Assembly (NCBI GenBank): GCA_009760855.2
Contig: WPIO01000005.1
Span: 7,598,001-7,662,000, forward strand
Direction: 5' to 3'
Source of the DNA: Cristatella mucedo
Taxonomy: Eukaryota; Bryozoa; Phylactolaemata; Cristatellidae
Length of the DNA: 64,000 bases
Part shown: positions 22,346 through 36,156 of the stretch, one piece after another
How positions within the stretch are numbered: position 1 is the stretch's first letter
How the letters are laid out: each line of letters starts with the position of its first letter
Notes under the pieces: model-generated
Told to the model about the DNA's origin: nothing
The model's input: the letters and a program-made list of their open reading frames with translations, nothing else
Databases searched by the model: none
Position numbers and translations under genes: made by a program

Positions 22346-22877
22346 AGGCTGAGAGTCCGAGTTCTCCAGCTCCGTCCTGCCTAACTGTGGGTGAACTAAT
22401 CAATCCTCGGAGGTGCCCTATCTCACCCGATCCTCTGACTTCGATCGTTTAGCTGTCCTTCGGTTGCATAGCCGTGCATCCAAGCATCCTCAGATATTTT
22501 TTTAGACTGTGTCCTTAATTACTATGGTACAAAAGCTTGAAACCTACTACAGATTGACAACGCGCCACTTCTTGACTTGACGAATTTAAAGCAAAATTGA
22601 ATCCCTTGTTCTCGATAGCGTGGGTTTCGTCTGCACGGGAGTGACTGTAGTTCTCTTGTGGCTCTACACACATGCATTATTCGTACGGGTCATGTCAGCT
22701 GGCTATCAGAGATGGGGGCTGGCAACACACCCACCAAAACGGTTGAGGAAAAGATATTCGTCTATGTAGGTCGTTACGTCACGTTTCCAAAATTGCCGGA
22801 CAAACACATTCGCCCCAGCAGCACCAGAGATCAGCACAAACAGCACCGCAATTCATGCAAAAGAGTGTTACTGGTCT

Positions 22878-22954
<77 letters not shown>

Positions 22955-22975
22955 TTCTCTCTCTGCTCACTGTCT
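22878..22975. repeat. (CT)n microsatellite
   Basis: Mirror of the 4798-4906 GA tract, with a different length. Confidence 0.97.
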
Positions 22976-24489
22976 CTCTCCATCTCGATCTATCTATCTA
23001 TCTCTTTCTCTCCCCCTCTCTCTCGACCCCTCTCTGTCCTTTCTCACTCCCTTCCTCCACTCTCGACCTCGACCCATCTCCCTCGATCTAAATCGTGGAA
23101 ATTGACCGAATGACTACTGAAGACTTTTTCTAAACTGAACCTGGTAATTGTAGTACCCAATTGCAGAAATTCAAAGGATGGATAAAAATAAGTCCGTATT
23201 TTCAGCGAACTGGTGCGTTAAGCTACTTGATGACCTATACGCTTCATTGCCACCATAGAACCCAGACATAACTGTACATCAATCAAAGGGTCAATCGTAA
23301 GCAGACATCAGAAGGCAGTCACCGTAATCAAGGGCTCATGATTCAGAAGCTCAGCCACAAGCAGTCATTATTCTGCAATGAAAAGAGTAAAGCATGAATA
23401 TTAAGCCACCACCTCTTCCAGATGTGGACATATCATATAACGAATGGGGCTACGAAACCAAATCAGAAAACATCGCTGTCCATGCAAGCGGAAAGCACAA
23501 CACAGCACTGAATTGAAAGCAACAAGCAGATCACATAGTCAGTCATCGACCATCAATAAAACGGATAGTGCTCAGTAGCATTCGCTCTACGCGGCTGTCA
23601 TTTGGAGAAGGCGCAAGAACGCGAACTATATCGCCAAACCGGCTTCTTATGCCACCAGCTATTTGGGACCTTTACCCACACTGGTCAGGCGTGTGCCTCC
23701 TCCCTCCGCCATAGGGGTCTCGAGGATGTCCAAAGCATCGCTGGCGGTTTTCACTTCGCAGCCCTTCATCGTCTCGCTGGCCTCCGCCTGGGCGGATGCC
23801 ACCTCGCTTCCTGCCGTCATCTCGCTGGCCGTCGCGAGGAGGGCCACAGGAGTGCGGCCGCTGTTCTTGAAGCTGGCGAAACCACTTTAATTCTGAAGGA
23901 AGGCACGTACGTTTTGTAATCCCGATGGCAGGCAGGGACTTTTGGACCATCCACGTGCGAAAAGTGACGAGCGGCTACCACTAAATTACGCGAGCGTAGG
24001 CGACCGGACTCTCAGGTCGCAGGCTCCTTAGGCCTTGACCCCATAGCAAGCCGCTTTAGGCTCCTCAACGGGCAGCGCAGCGTGCAGGCTCCGGCCAGAT
24101 AAGATCGAGATTCCTTCCCCTTCCCTAGCAAAGTGTGCGGTTTAAAGCGAGTTTGATGAGAAAGTGAAAAGGTCGGGGTTGGAACGACGAACTCAAACGA
24201 AGTCCCGAAGGTCAAACGAACAGATCTGCCTCCCACACCTGAAAGCACTCGCCGGGCCTTCCACCGACCGAGAGGCGGAGCGAACGTATTTAGGCCTGTG
24301 TAGCCGGCCTGCCCCTAAACGCCTCAGCGTTGCATCTCGCATTTCGGAGGTCGATCAACAATTCTGGCTTATCCGCAAGCACCAGCGTCTTACCTGCGAT
24401 TCAAAAAACCCGCATGGCTGTTCTCATATTTTGCTGCTCCGAGTGCCACGAGTTGCCGCAATCTTCTGAAATCGTCGCGAATAAGCCCC

Positions 24490-24655
24490 GCTCTTAGCCC
24501 AGGAGGTAAGGTACTCTTCAGGACCCAGGTCACGTGGGTTCGGATTCGCCGCGGGCAATCCTTTATTGCCAAATGCATGCGGTGTTGATAAACGTTAAGA
24601 CTCTTCCGTGCTCCCCCGCTATACAAATGAGGCTGCTATATCAGCAAATATATAA
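24490..24655 (+). mobile_element. SINE-A variant copy
   Basis: AGCCCAGGAGGTAAGGTACT head, GGGTTCGGATTCGCCGCGGG around box B, ATCCTTTATTGCC and TACAAATGAGGCTGCTATAT. Confidence 0.8.
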
Positions 24656-24783
24656 ATAATAGTTGTACGGAGAGACTATCTCGACTCAGGTTCTTCATAT
24701 CGCATTCTAGAACGTACTAATGACGATGACAAATTCGAGTTCATTTGCGATTACACTATTCCGAGCCAGAACGGCAGCACCCT

Positions 24784-24931
24784 TCTAGGACGCTATAAGT
24801 CTAGAATACTATAAGTACGAGATCATATGCGTCCAGCACTGTATCCGTTTAGGAAGATAACCGTCTAGGACCATCGCCAATTAAGACATATTCGTCTAGG
24901 GCGGTACCTGTCGAGGACATTATCTGTCGAA
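24784..24931. repeat. Degenerate 16-bp minisatellite
   Basis: Nine consecutive units start at 24784, 24800, 24816, 24832, 24848, 24864, 24880, 24895 and 24911, with a tenth beginning at 24927. Eight units are exactly 16 bp and one is 15. The consensus is close to TCTAGGACNNTATNCG. The register is kept although units differ by up to half their bases. Related weaker units may extend back to about 24706. Confidence 0.75.
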
Positions 24932-25909
24932 GTGTGCTGGAGGTAGCTGCAAGTCTGGAGCCAGAAGTGGCCGAATTTCCGCTAACCATCGACCGTGACT
25001 GTCCTATAAGGATACTTTCCTACAATTTAAGGAAAGGTCTCGAAGATACGAAAATTCGCTGAAGTAAGTGGTAGCAGTACTTTCAGCAGCTCAAGGATTA
25101 TATTTACGAGGTCGAGTTAGTACACCTGTATGTGGCAACATCGACTACTTTATGCCCGCACGGCTAGTCATTGTCTGCTTAAACCGCCGGCCGCAGATTA
25201 GTCAAGAGCCAACTCCTTCCGAAGCTACTAAGATTATAGATTATGTGGAGCCTCGCAGACAGTACATCCCATCCCGGCGGTGTCGGCCAACCTGAACAAT
25301 CTAGAATGACCTAGAATGGTGGAGCCAAAACAGAATCTATGTCGTGGTAGTGGCTGCGTCTGGGGCCACCTACGCCTCGTAGGCAGATAGCTTCGCGTCT
25401 CTGGTGCCAGCAAACGGAAAATGCGAGTACTCGGCTCCGGAAAGGTGAGGGTAGGGAGCTCGTCAAGCTGAATGCGAAATTGGTTCAGCCATTGCTGTTT
25501 CATCAACGCCTTTCATTGGGCTGAAAGAAGTTGTCAAGCCTTCGAGGCCTACACCAGCGTTCATACTTGGTGAGTCAACTCTCGTCTCCGACGAATGAGA
25601 GCGTTCGACAACACTCGGCCGATGATTAGTCCCCCATATTTACCCTACCAGTCGTCACTAGACCGTAGTTAACGATGTACGCCTATCAAATCAAAAAATT
25701 GACTCTATCTTGCTGCTTAGTTAACGATGGCGGTAAGCCGTATTGAATCACCCACCTCCCGCAAATTAGTAAGTAACCCCTAAGCCGTGCGCATCTGTCT
25801 AGCTAATTTCCTTATACGGCTGCGTCACGCTGCCTTCAGCGGGTGTGACGACTATAGCTGATAGTCCATCTTGCAAGATGTGTTACGCGGCCGGTGAAGG
25901 TTTGGTAGA

Positions 25910-25910
<1 letters not shown>

Positions 25911-25955
<45 letters not shown>
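25911..25955. repeat. (TA)n microsatellite
   Basis: Pure TA run at the end of the right-arm-only segment. Confidence 0.95.
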
Positions 25956-25959
<4 letters not shown>

Positions 25960-26024
25960 TGTGTAAATATATTGAAATATTAGCATTTTAAAACAGATTT
26001 TTGCAGCCCTGGGAACTGTAAACA

Positions 26025-26200
26025 TGATGCAGCTTCAAGGCGAGGTCGAGTTTCTTACATTCGACGACCGAGGTTGTGGGCTCGAGTCCTGCGATGTAGA
26101 TAAGATAAGATAAGCCCTGTGACAAGATAGCCTCTGACCTCACTACAGGTATGTTGGTTGGTCGATGTAACCACACCCATTGCAATGCTGGCCATGATAT
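26025..26200 (+). mobile_element. tRNA-related SINE fragment (mirror of 3055-3235)
   Basis: GGTTGTGGGCTCGAGTCCTG box-B region followed by GATAAGATAAGATAAGCC. Confidence 0.5.
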
Positions 26201-26203
26201 AAT

Positions 26204-26325
26204 AATCATAATAATAATAATAATACACTTGATAAAGCGCCTTAGGAGAAATTAATCTCTTTCTAGGTACTTTTCATTTGCTGCAAAGGGAAACGCGATT
26301 AACTGGGAAGTAAAATCATGCTTTA
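26204..26325 (-). mobile_element. LINE-A-type 3' tail inserted after duplication
   Basis: Minus-strand (ATT)n tail, the GATAAAGCGCC hairpin side and TTTGCTGCAAAGGG. The left arm lacks it: its sequence is continuous across the GATATA site (near 3045), so this is a clean presence/absence difference. Confidence 0.8.
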
Positions 26326-26449
26326 TAATATATGCGAAAGCTTTAAGTACATGGAGTAACTAAAAAAAGGAAGCCAGAAGAACGATGGATCGAGAGACGG
26401 ATCAAGATAAAGATAAATGGGCCAGAGTGAGAGAGAGGGAAGACAAAAA

Positions 26450-26572
<123 letters not shown>

Positions 26573-27129
26573 GGAGAGAGGGAAAAAAGTAGGATGAGAT
26601 AGGTACGGAGAGGGGTAGCAAGGCCTTGGCATTAACAAATCTTAAGGAGGAGTTTTATCTGTTCATCCTGCCCTCTTTTAAAGTTACAGCATATCTGCTT
26701 GCAGTGAGAGAGCATGCGAGGACATGGAGCTGCCCTCTAGACAATGAAGCCTAGCCAAGGTTACATAAGCCATACAGCCTCAAGCTACACCGACAACTGC
26801 CGACTGAGTCAAACCAGAATTAGGGGCTCTAGGTGAGGCCATGAATAACAAACACTCAGTAAAGACACGCCAAGGCTAGCAAGTCGCTACTTCTGTCTAT
26901 AATGCAACGAAATCATGTGCTGATCAAGTGACGAAACCTTTAAGGGTAGCACCTAGGTAAATCGACAATTGCGATAGACTTTGTTTGCTGATGGCTTAGC
27001 AATAATGAAATAGTAGCCGCCAAAAATGGTCAGCAGGTTGCTAAACCAAATGGGATTCCATCCTTGGTGACAGACCTGTTACTTTGTCCAAGGCTGGCGC
27101 TGTCAGCGGTCACTGGAGCCGGCAGGCAG

Positions 27130-27215
27130 AATACTAATAATACGTTCGTATAGCACCCTTAAAAAATAAATCTCATTGTAGGCACTTTGCATATGCTGTA
27201 AAGGAAGCATGATCG
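27130..27215 (-). mobile_element. LINE-A-type 3' tail (mirror of 2268-2352)
   Basis: Same fragment as in the left arm, inverted. Confidence 0.7.
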
Positions 27216-27349
27216 AAAGCTACTACGAGAGTTCACCGGTACAATTCTACAGGACTTCAAATGGCCTTTCGCTCTCCGTGACGGCAAAGACGTCGGACTC
27301 TCTCAAAAGGTGAATATCGGCACCCACTGCTGCAATTACCAGGATTTAA

Positions 27350-27450
27350 TTTAATCGCCACTGCAAGCGGTGGTGATAGTCGTAAAGACTCTTCTGTCGC
27401 TATACAAAAGAGGCTGTTTAATCAGCTAGTTATTTATTTATTTATTTATC
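27350..27450 (+). mobile_element. SINE-A copy without its head
   Basis: Begins at ATCGCCACTGCAAGCGGTGG and runs to AATCAGCTAGT plus (TTTA)n. The pol III promoter half, present in the left arm, is missing together with about 0.9 kb beyond it. Confidence 0.85.
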
Positions 27451-28135
27451 ATACCTACATAGTTATCTATAGCTTTAGGCAAGGTCGAGTGGGTGGGTCC
27501 GGACTCGTAGGCCATCGCCACAAAAATCTGTTAGAGTGATGATATTGCCATTTTTAGGTGGCGCTCAGTGGCTGGAAACTGGCGCAGTAACTTCTGAACG
27601 AAACTCGCTGCCCGTCGGCTACTAGCTAGAACCAAAGGCTTGGTTTGATGAGACCCAGAAATTTTAGTGTAACTGAAGTAGCAGCCGGGCACGAAAATAA
27701 AGCTCTTGAGCAGTGTACACGCAGAGTGTTTATAGTTACTGCAGCGAAAGTTAGTACACGTACCGCTAGGATTTCGTCACGTAGCTACAGCCGGCTGTCA
27801 CTTTCTTCTCAGTTACGCCTTCCAAGAGTGCCCGTTCAGTTTAGTAGCAGAGCCGAAGTATCGGTATTTGCTGCACTTCTGAAAGAATCTATTGAGTCCG
27901 TCGCACGCGCTGTCAAGTGAGTCGAGCAGACGGTGCATTGAAATACGCCGTCCAATGTTTCCATATATCTATAAATATATCTATAAACACATCTGTCAGA
28001 AGAGATGAGTACAGTCAATGAACTTCGCAGACGGGCATAAAGAATGTATGGATCTTCAGAGTTGTGTGGCTACGTTCCTTTATAAGTTGATAGGAATTAG
28101 CACCATGCAGGAATGAATTGGCTGGTATCAACTCT

Positions 28136-29235
28136 GCCGTTATTTTGCGGCGCCTTCGAGAGCAGTTCAGCAACGAGCCCACAAAAACCAATGCTCAGTG
28201 TGACCTACTCGCCCAGCTGCTCGCAACATGCAGCCTATCTGGCTTTTGTGAGCCAGCCTGCTTGCCATTGTCGCATTTCCGTGCTGATACTCCTCGTTGA
28301 CGGTGACGCCGTGCAGCCCCTCGGAGGTTCTGCCTCAGCTGCTGCTGCTGGCCAGTTGAGCTTTGGCCCCCAAGCAGGGCTCACGTGTCTGTCCAGGTTC
28401 ACTGCTGGCCGAAGCTCGTGCCTGTTCTCGGAGGCTGCTAGCACTCAGACACCGGTTGCCAGCCATCGGAGCCGGCCTTGTCTAGAGATCTAGAGATTGC
28501 ACGTCGCAAGCCTTTTAGTCGCAAAGGAAGGGGCCTGGTCGTGGCCAGCAGAGGTGCAGAGCTTGTAGGCAAGCTTCGATGTGTGGCCACTGATGCATTA
28601 GGGCTCAACGGGCATCGTGGGTCCATTGTCAGCTGAATGGGCTTTGCTGTCGAAGGAACTTTTCAGCTGAGAGGTGGTCTGCCACCTGGCTAGCTATGCT
28701 TTATATTTGTCAGCAATGTAGTCAGCCAGCCGTCGTTTGTTCTGACTGAAGGGAGCCGCCAAGCCTGCTTCAGTGGCACACACACACTTTTTGCAGGCTC
28801 TTACGAGATCCGGAACATCCATCTGCTGATCTGGCACCAGCATTCTTCGAAGAAGCTGAGGGCCTCTCAAAGCTGAAGCATACCCGGTGTTTGAAGCTCT
28901 GCTGCCGGCATGCAGTGCCTATTTGGTGTCGGCAGCACGTGCAGTCATCACTTGCCATGTGGTGTGCACTGACAGGTGCTGAGCCCACCTTGAGGCACAT
29001 CTGAATGTGACAGTCCCACTTTGTTTGCCTGCATTCCTACACATAACCTGCTGCTTTGGGCATATTCGTCTATGTAGTGTGATGGCTTACAGGGAGGAGC
29101 ACGTGACATGAACGTCAGTGACATGGTCACGCGCCTCAGCTTTCAGTCACATTACTTGGCCTTTGGTACATTCTGAATGGTTACCTTGTTTAAGATCACC
29201 CCACATATTTATCGGCTTGGTCGTGTTAAACATAT
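28136..29235. other. No gene seen
   Basis: GC-balanced DNA with a few short open frames (for example 28113-28493 +) but no domain, splice pattern or repeat that I recognise. Confidence 0.5.
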
Positions 29236-29239
29236 CGGC

Positions 29240-29986
<747 letters not shown>

Positions 29987-30125
29987 TGGTTTGGCCCAGT
30001 GGTTAAGGTGTTCGTTTCGACCGACAGTCTTCTTCGTGGGCTCGTGCCCCCGTTAGGCATATGCGAAGCCTCTGTATAGAGAATAAGCTCTCTTGGGGTG
30101 CTATACAAGCGAATTATGTTTTTTA
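29987..30125 (+). mobile_element. SINE-B copy
   Basis: CTGGTTTGGCCCAGTGGTTA box A, GTGGGCTCGTGCCCCCGTTA box B region, GCATATGCGAAGCCTC, TTGGGGTGCTATACAAGCGA tail. Confidence 0.88.
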
Positions 30126-30560
30126 TATATCCTGCTTAGTTAGATAGGGATACCACATTCAAGTTGATCCATAGAGGTCTGATCTCGTTTTCTGTAACTC
30201 ACTATTTGTAAGTTTACTGGCCTGTGCAATAAGACGCTTGCAGCTGGAGCAAATCTGCAGCTAAGCTTATTTATCATAAACGACCAAATTGTCACATTAC
30301 ACCACTTCTCATTGACAGGCACTGGCTCCCCATTAAGCAGCATATCGACTTCAAGGTGTTGCCACTCACCTTTAGGTCCCTTGTTTTTCTAGCTTCGTCT
30401 TAACTATCCGAACTACTTCCTAATCAGACCAGGCATCGTATTGTTCTAACTCGTCATTTAGCTGTTTCTCTAAACGACGTCAAATCTTGATGAGATTGTT
30501 CTTCAAGTTCATATGCTCCCAAAGTCTGAAACTCGCTCCCGACCGACTGCTGCAACCCAC
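30126..30560 (+). mobile_element. LINE-A C-terminal fragment
   Basis: CTTAGTTAGATAGGGATACC to CTCCCGACCGACTGC: the same C-terminal coding stretch as at 18645-19085, much decayed. SINE-B sits at its 5' border. Confidence 0.8.
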
Positions 30561-30738
30561 CTATTTCTCACATTATTTGCTGATTCCATGTGAATTGTAC
30601 TTTGTTTGCATACGAACACTTCAGCTGTGCGTGTCATTGTTAAGCCATTGACTGAGGCGGAGCCAAGGTGATTGCGACCACAAGTTGTACGTGCAACGGT
30701 GCAAGGCAATTGCAATCATGCCGAGGTAGATTGCAATT

Positions 30739-30935
30739 TGGTGAGCCGTGATGGCACACTAGGTAGGGTGGTTGCTTTCGCGACCTCGGTCCCAAGGTCG
30801 TGGTTTCGATTCCTGCCGTTGGCGATCCTTTATCGCCACTGCAAGCGGTGGTGATAGCCGTAAAGGCTCTTCTGTCGCTATACAAAAAGATGATGTTTAA
30901 TCAGCTAGTTATTTATTTATTTACTTATTTATCTA
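30739..30935 (+). mobile_element. SINE-A copy, full length
   Basis: GGTGAGCCGTGATGGCACAC head to AATCAGCTAGT and an (ATTT)n tail. The GACCTCGG/CCAAGGTC tRNA-like stem and box B are intact. Good reference copy. Confidence 0.92.
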
Positions 30936-32084
30936 ATTGCCCCTCAGGGCGCAGTGATCTGGATAGCCGGCTATATCGGGCAGGATCGGGAGGTGGGGCA
31001 AAGGATGCCTGGTAGGGTCGTGGGCAAAAGTTTTTTGAAGGTCTGCTTTATCTTAGAAACTTTTCTCGGATTCCTAAAGACTCTATAGATTGCCAGAATC
31101 GCCGAGTACTTTGCCTTCTTGAGGGCCTAACCAGCGGACGGGGCGGGGGAAGATGGGGCCGTAGCAACTGGCATGACGCCAGACCATTGAAATCATTCAA
31201 AGCAAATTGGAAAAGTTAATCTGCAAAAGCATGGAGCATCTTGAGGTAGCGTCATGCTACACAAAAAAGCACCCTACCTGAAACTGTACGGTCTCGGTTT
31301 CCTACATGAGAATTGTGGCTCTGAACTAGAATTGACATACTTACTTCGCAGCTTAAGTAAAGTACCCAGAAAGCGATTTAATTCTCCCACGACGCTATTC
31401 GAATGTATTAAAATTATTCTAGACTACTTCTCGAGCCCATTTTGCAATGAAGGGTCTGTGCTGTGGCACACTCCTTTGGCAGGCAGTCTCAGGCGCACCA
31501 AGGGCTCGCCCTAGACAGACAACTGTCTGTCTATCTCAACGAGGTTCTCGTCTGGCTTTACTACCGCCTTTAAATGACTATATAATGTCTCACCAAAATG
31601 ATTGCGATAGGCTGTTCTGCACACCTGCGTTATGTAGACTGCGTTGTACCTGCATTGCAAATAAACTGATAAGTAAAGTCAGTAGCAAGTGTGAGTCCAT
31701 CTACGTAGTTAGTGGAATATCAAATTCTATACTTGTCTGTAACGTCGTATAGGCTTGAATGCCTTTCGCAGACCTAGCAGACTGACAGAGCCCATCCAGT
31801 GAGCGAGCGCTTAGCTCACGATTGCTGCCGCTACACGCTGCGCCTATCGTAAACTCGCGTGCAGCGTGTAGCGGCTACCTGGTGGCTTTCATGGGCACCC
31901 CACCGTATCCGATGTCCCCTGCAGCTCGCCAGACTGCTGTTCACTCGACTGCAGACGGCTGCACGCACGAGAAGACACCCGGTATTTGGGGTCAAAGTTG
32001 AGCACGATCTGTTAAACGTAACTTGATCGATCGAAATCTAACATATTGTCTACTACAAGTTTACTACACGGTAGAACTTATCGC
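30936..32084. other. No gene seen, one strong hairpin
   Basis: Only the 31827-31875 hairpin stands out. Confidence 0.5.
31827..31875. other. Perfect 15-bp hairpin
   Basis: GCCGCTACACGCTGC (31827-31841) is the exact reverse complement of GCAGCGTGTAGCGGC (31861-31875), with a 19-nt loop. Confidence 0.9.
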
Positions 32085-32170
32085 TGCCTTCAGCATATGT
32101 AAAATGCGTTGCAAGAGATTAGGCTCTCTGAGAGTACTATAAAAATGTTTCATTATTATTATTATTGTTA
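32085..32170 (+). mobile_element. LINE-A/SINE-B-type 3' tail
   Basis: CAGCATATGTAAAATGCG, GAGATTAGGCTCTC and an (ATT)n tail. No coding part. Confidence 0.7.
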
Positions 32171-32954
32171 AGCATTTAATGAACATCAAATGGGCGTGCG
32201 TAAAAACCAGAAAGTAGGGCAGCCGCTAGACAGCGATAACGTAACAGGAGAAGGGTCGAGTGAAACTAGGTGAGAGAGACAGAGGGAAAGAGAGCAGCGT
32301 GAGACAAAATCCCTAGGCCACGGACCACTGCCACTGGTGGCTGCACTCGGAGGTTGCACAGGCCGAATATCGGAGAAAGCTGAGATACTAGAACACAATA
32401 TAAACCACCCACCCGCTCACACATAGGCTGCACAGACTGTGGTGTCGGGTGCATACAGGTTGAGGCCAGGAGAACTACGGTAGCTGGACGCTCGCTATGA
32501 CCACGAGTAACGACAGCCAAGCAAATCGTAGACGGCAAGCTTCATTGAATGAAACAAAGTGTCAGAATGGAAGTGAAAGTTGTGAGCAGCGTGAAAGTAG
32601 TAACCCAGAACAACTGGACAGGATGTGCCACAATCGGCAGAAGGAGTGAAGATATGGACTAAGCATTTAAATATCGCTAGATTGATGTCATGTGCAGTCT
32701 ACATAAACTAATGTCAGAGCCGGCGCTTTATGTGGCACATTTTCAAGCTTTGTTTAAGCAAATAAAGAGCCATCTGTTTTACTCCATACCCCGACAGTTT
32801 TTAGCGGGGCGAGCTAGCATAGATCAGTCACGAGCTTTAATTTTAAGGCATCAATAAAAGACCCGTTGCTATCGGCGGGGTGTAGATGCAGTTCCAAAAA
32901 ATATGCGTCGCAAAGAGACTAAAACATTTCTCAGTGTCAATGGTTTTTTCCATT
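32171..32954. other. No gene seen
   Basis: No supportable gene or named repeat. Confidence 0.5.
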
Positions 32955-33309
<355 letters not shown>

Positions 33310-33324
33310 CCTGTGTGCGTGTGT

Positions 33325-33642
33325 GCCTAAGACGCTGCGAGTCTTAGGCTTAACAATGAAAGCCTTGTGAAAGCGACAAGTATCACTCGCTAACGTTTTC
33401 TAACCGACTAAACAAGCTCAAAGAATGAAGCCATGACGTTTTCCAGCTTCTAATATCTTGGTCATTTTATGCAACTTGCTAGAACCCTGTTGAGCTTCCT
33501 ACCGGAGATCTTCCCCATTTTAATGCAGGACTTAAAGCCTAAGTGTAGCTTGCAAAGATCATTTTTTTTAAAACACCCCAAATGATAAAAGTAGTTCTTG
33601 GACTACATGCAAATGAGAGGCAAATCTAGCATGAAGCTTTTT
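33325..33642. repeat. Second inverted repeat, left arm
   Basis: Begins with a perfect hairpin (GCCTAAGAC/GTCTTAGGC, 33325-33349). Homologous in inverted orientation to 36157-36464 over about 310 bp (shared: GTTTTCTAACCGACTAAACA with the complement of TGTTTAGTTGGTTAGAAAAC; TTCTTGGACTACATGCAA). Confidence 0.85.
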
Positions 33643-35887
33643 TGCAACTTATACAAAAATATGACTGCCAAAAAATATGCACAATCCATTTTGCATTTTG
33701 CGCCCCCTTAGGCATAGCGCCCGGGGATATATATCACCCGCACACCTCATTTTATTTTGAACTTCAACTTGTTTTCTCTGCTGCTATTTTGGCACAACAT
33801 ATTAATGAAGATTGAGAAAAGTTCAGAAAAGACTGCAAGATGCAAAGATGAACTTCAAAGGCACTTCTAGTGACCTGCACTCTATCTATATTTACGTGTC
33901 AATACTTCGAGAAGACCTCTTCTAGGTATTACTAGTAGATGCCAAAGGAATATGTGGATTGTGGGGAGTTGCAGTTGAACAAAGAATCCGCCTAAGAACA
34001 CAGATCCATGGCGAGCTCTCTCATGATACTGGTCTCACGGCAGACGAGATTTTAAGAACCATGAATTACAGAATAGAAAATCTCCTACAAGAAATTCTGA
34101 CTAGTTTTTCCGAATCAAAGATCTGGATGCCAAATTTGTTTTCCTGTTGGAAGTTGAAAAGCCTTTGAAGACACTTAACCATGCCAAACTCTTCCAGTAA
34201 TGTCCAGATCATGACGGCTTCTATTATTCAGAAATTGATGGACAGGGCTTTACAAAGAAATATGTGGTTGTAAAATGCTTCTGGCCACACGTCAGCTTTC
34301 GGCACTAATGACACTCCTGGAACTCTTTAGAACTCTTTGGAAGTCTATAATTATCAGTTATGAAGAAGATGCGTTTCCTAATTTGAGAGTTGCCTTGCAA
34401 GTTCTTCCCACCGTAGCTGTATCCGTTGCCAGTTCTAAACTCCTTTAGCAAGCTTGAGATAATCCTGTCATATTTGAAACCATCAATTGGGTAAGATTGA
34501 CTATCCGATTTCAGTCTTGTTAAGCATAGAGAAAAGACACTGCACAATACTGACTTTCAAACTGTAACAGACCAGCTTGCCACTTTCAAGGCTAGTAAAA
34601 TTCGCATAAATTAAATCTGTGCTAGCTCCCTTGTTCCTTTAATACGGTTAATAAACTTTCTCGACCAGATACGCGTGTTTTTTTTTCATTCTGCTGTGAC
34701 GAAGCTATTTCTAGCAACTGTTTACAAGGGCAGGTGCGTCTTGTGTAGCTTTTTATTGGGGCGCGAAAAGGTCTTGCTATGGTTCCGGCGCTTGTGCACT
34801 AAAAATCCGAAACAGGCCGCCCACAGACATTAAGACACACCCGGGCATTTAAAAAGAAGCCAAAACACATCAGCTAATTATAAAATTCGATCTAACACTA
34901 ATTGCGGTTCTAGCTCAGCCTACATAAAAACTTTGTTGGTCTTGCCCCCTAGATGAAAATCCTGACGTAGCCACTCAGTCCATGCCTAATGCCGTGTACA
35001 CATGTATGTACGTTGGAAGGATTATGTATTGCAACTGTCAGAACAAAAAACACTTTAAAAATGACTAATTCCTATAAAAATTTTATAAGAGCAAGATCTG
35101 AGGAAAAGGCAAACGTTAGCACAAAACCCGTCAAAAAGCCTAAATCTGTGAACTATCTTCCGAGAGGCTATAATTTGTGTCGGAAAGGCAAAATTGCGCA
35201 TAAATGACAAAATCTCTGCAAAAAATTAATTATCTTCGCAAAGTCGTCGCAGAAGTGTGTGCAGCATATTAGCTATTAGAGATTAGTTTCAGAAGAAATC
35301 AGCATACTCTAGCCAAATGCCAATGAAAATATTAATTCATTGCAAATACATCAGAGGATCAAGAATGTCATCATTGTTCAGGTAATGCGCAAAAACTTCG
35401 ACTACGAATACCACTAAAATTTTACCTCATACACATCGAGTTACTTATGTTTTTGTCTCTAGAGATCGTGTTTTTTTAGTCCGAAAGTTCAAGTTCATTG
35501 TACATTGTTCGCTTAACATCTACACTGTTTTGAGGAATCAACCCATCAACTTATGGGATAGTTGGAGCCGCCATTATCTCTATACTCTCCTCCAATCATT
35601 TACTAAAACCCCGTGAGCCTGGCTAACGTTTGATGACACGCATTCAGCCTTTTTCTCAGACCTAGATACTCCGATATAGTGTTCATACTCATCATTTTTC
35701 TTTGAGCAAGAAGCCCGGGTCATTAATACAGATATCTCTGAAATACGGCAATGCTAAATGGACTTGAAGAAGCCCCCTTGATTAGCTTAAGTAAAAACAT
35801 GGCTTACACATTTAAGACGTCAATCATGCTCCGAAGGATAGTCCTCAAAATTCTCCAATGCTCAGCCTCACACATTAAGCCTCTCTA
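33643..35887. other. Spacer of the second inverted repeat
   Basis: About 2.2 kb up to the SINE-A copy. Weak open frames (33959-34168 +, 34305-34547 -) and a frame near 34118-34190 reading FVFLLEVEKPLKTLNHAKLF could be remnants of a transposase, but I cannot match a family. Confidence 0.45.
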
Positions 35888-36052
35888 AATAATAAATGCT
35901 AGCTGATTTAACAGCTTCTTTTTTATAGCAACAGAATAGCCTTTACGGCTATCACCACCGCTTGCAGTGGCGATAAAGGATCGCCCACCGCAGGATTCGA
36001 ACCCACGACCTTGTAACCAAGGTCATGAAAAGCAACCGCCGTACGCCCATGT
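35888..36052 (-). mobile_element. SINE-A copy
   Basis: Minus-strand copy with an intact box B (GGATTCGAACC as written on the plus strand), the middle CTATCACCACCGCTTGCAG and the end TAGCTGATTTAACAGC. Confidence 0.9.
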
Positions 36053-36156
36053 GTCATCAAGGCTCTCGAAGTGCCTCGAGGTAGTTGCTATTAGCCAAAT
36101 TGTCCACCTCGGTAAGAACTCGAGACAGTCCACTTATTTTAGCACTAGCGAAAGAT

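Larger units (their letters stand above)
24438..25915. other. Segment present only in the right arm
   Basis: About 1.48 kb inserted here, or lost from the left arm at the counterpart of about 3335. It holds a SINE-A copy, a 16-bp minisatellite and about 900 bp with no gene that I recognise. Confidence 0.75.

Noticed and set aside
30739-30935. Functional tRNA genes at SINE-A and SINE-B loci
   Set aside because: Boxes A and B are present, but no cloverleaf with matching acceptor stem, and the units repeat with LINE-like tails.
33959-34168. Transposase in the spacer of the second inverted repeat
   Set aside because: Short frame with no catalytic motif that I can recognise.
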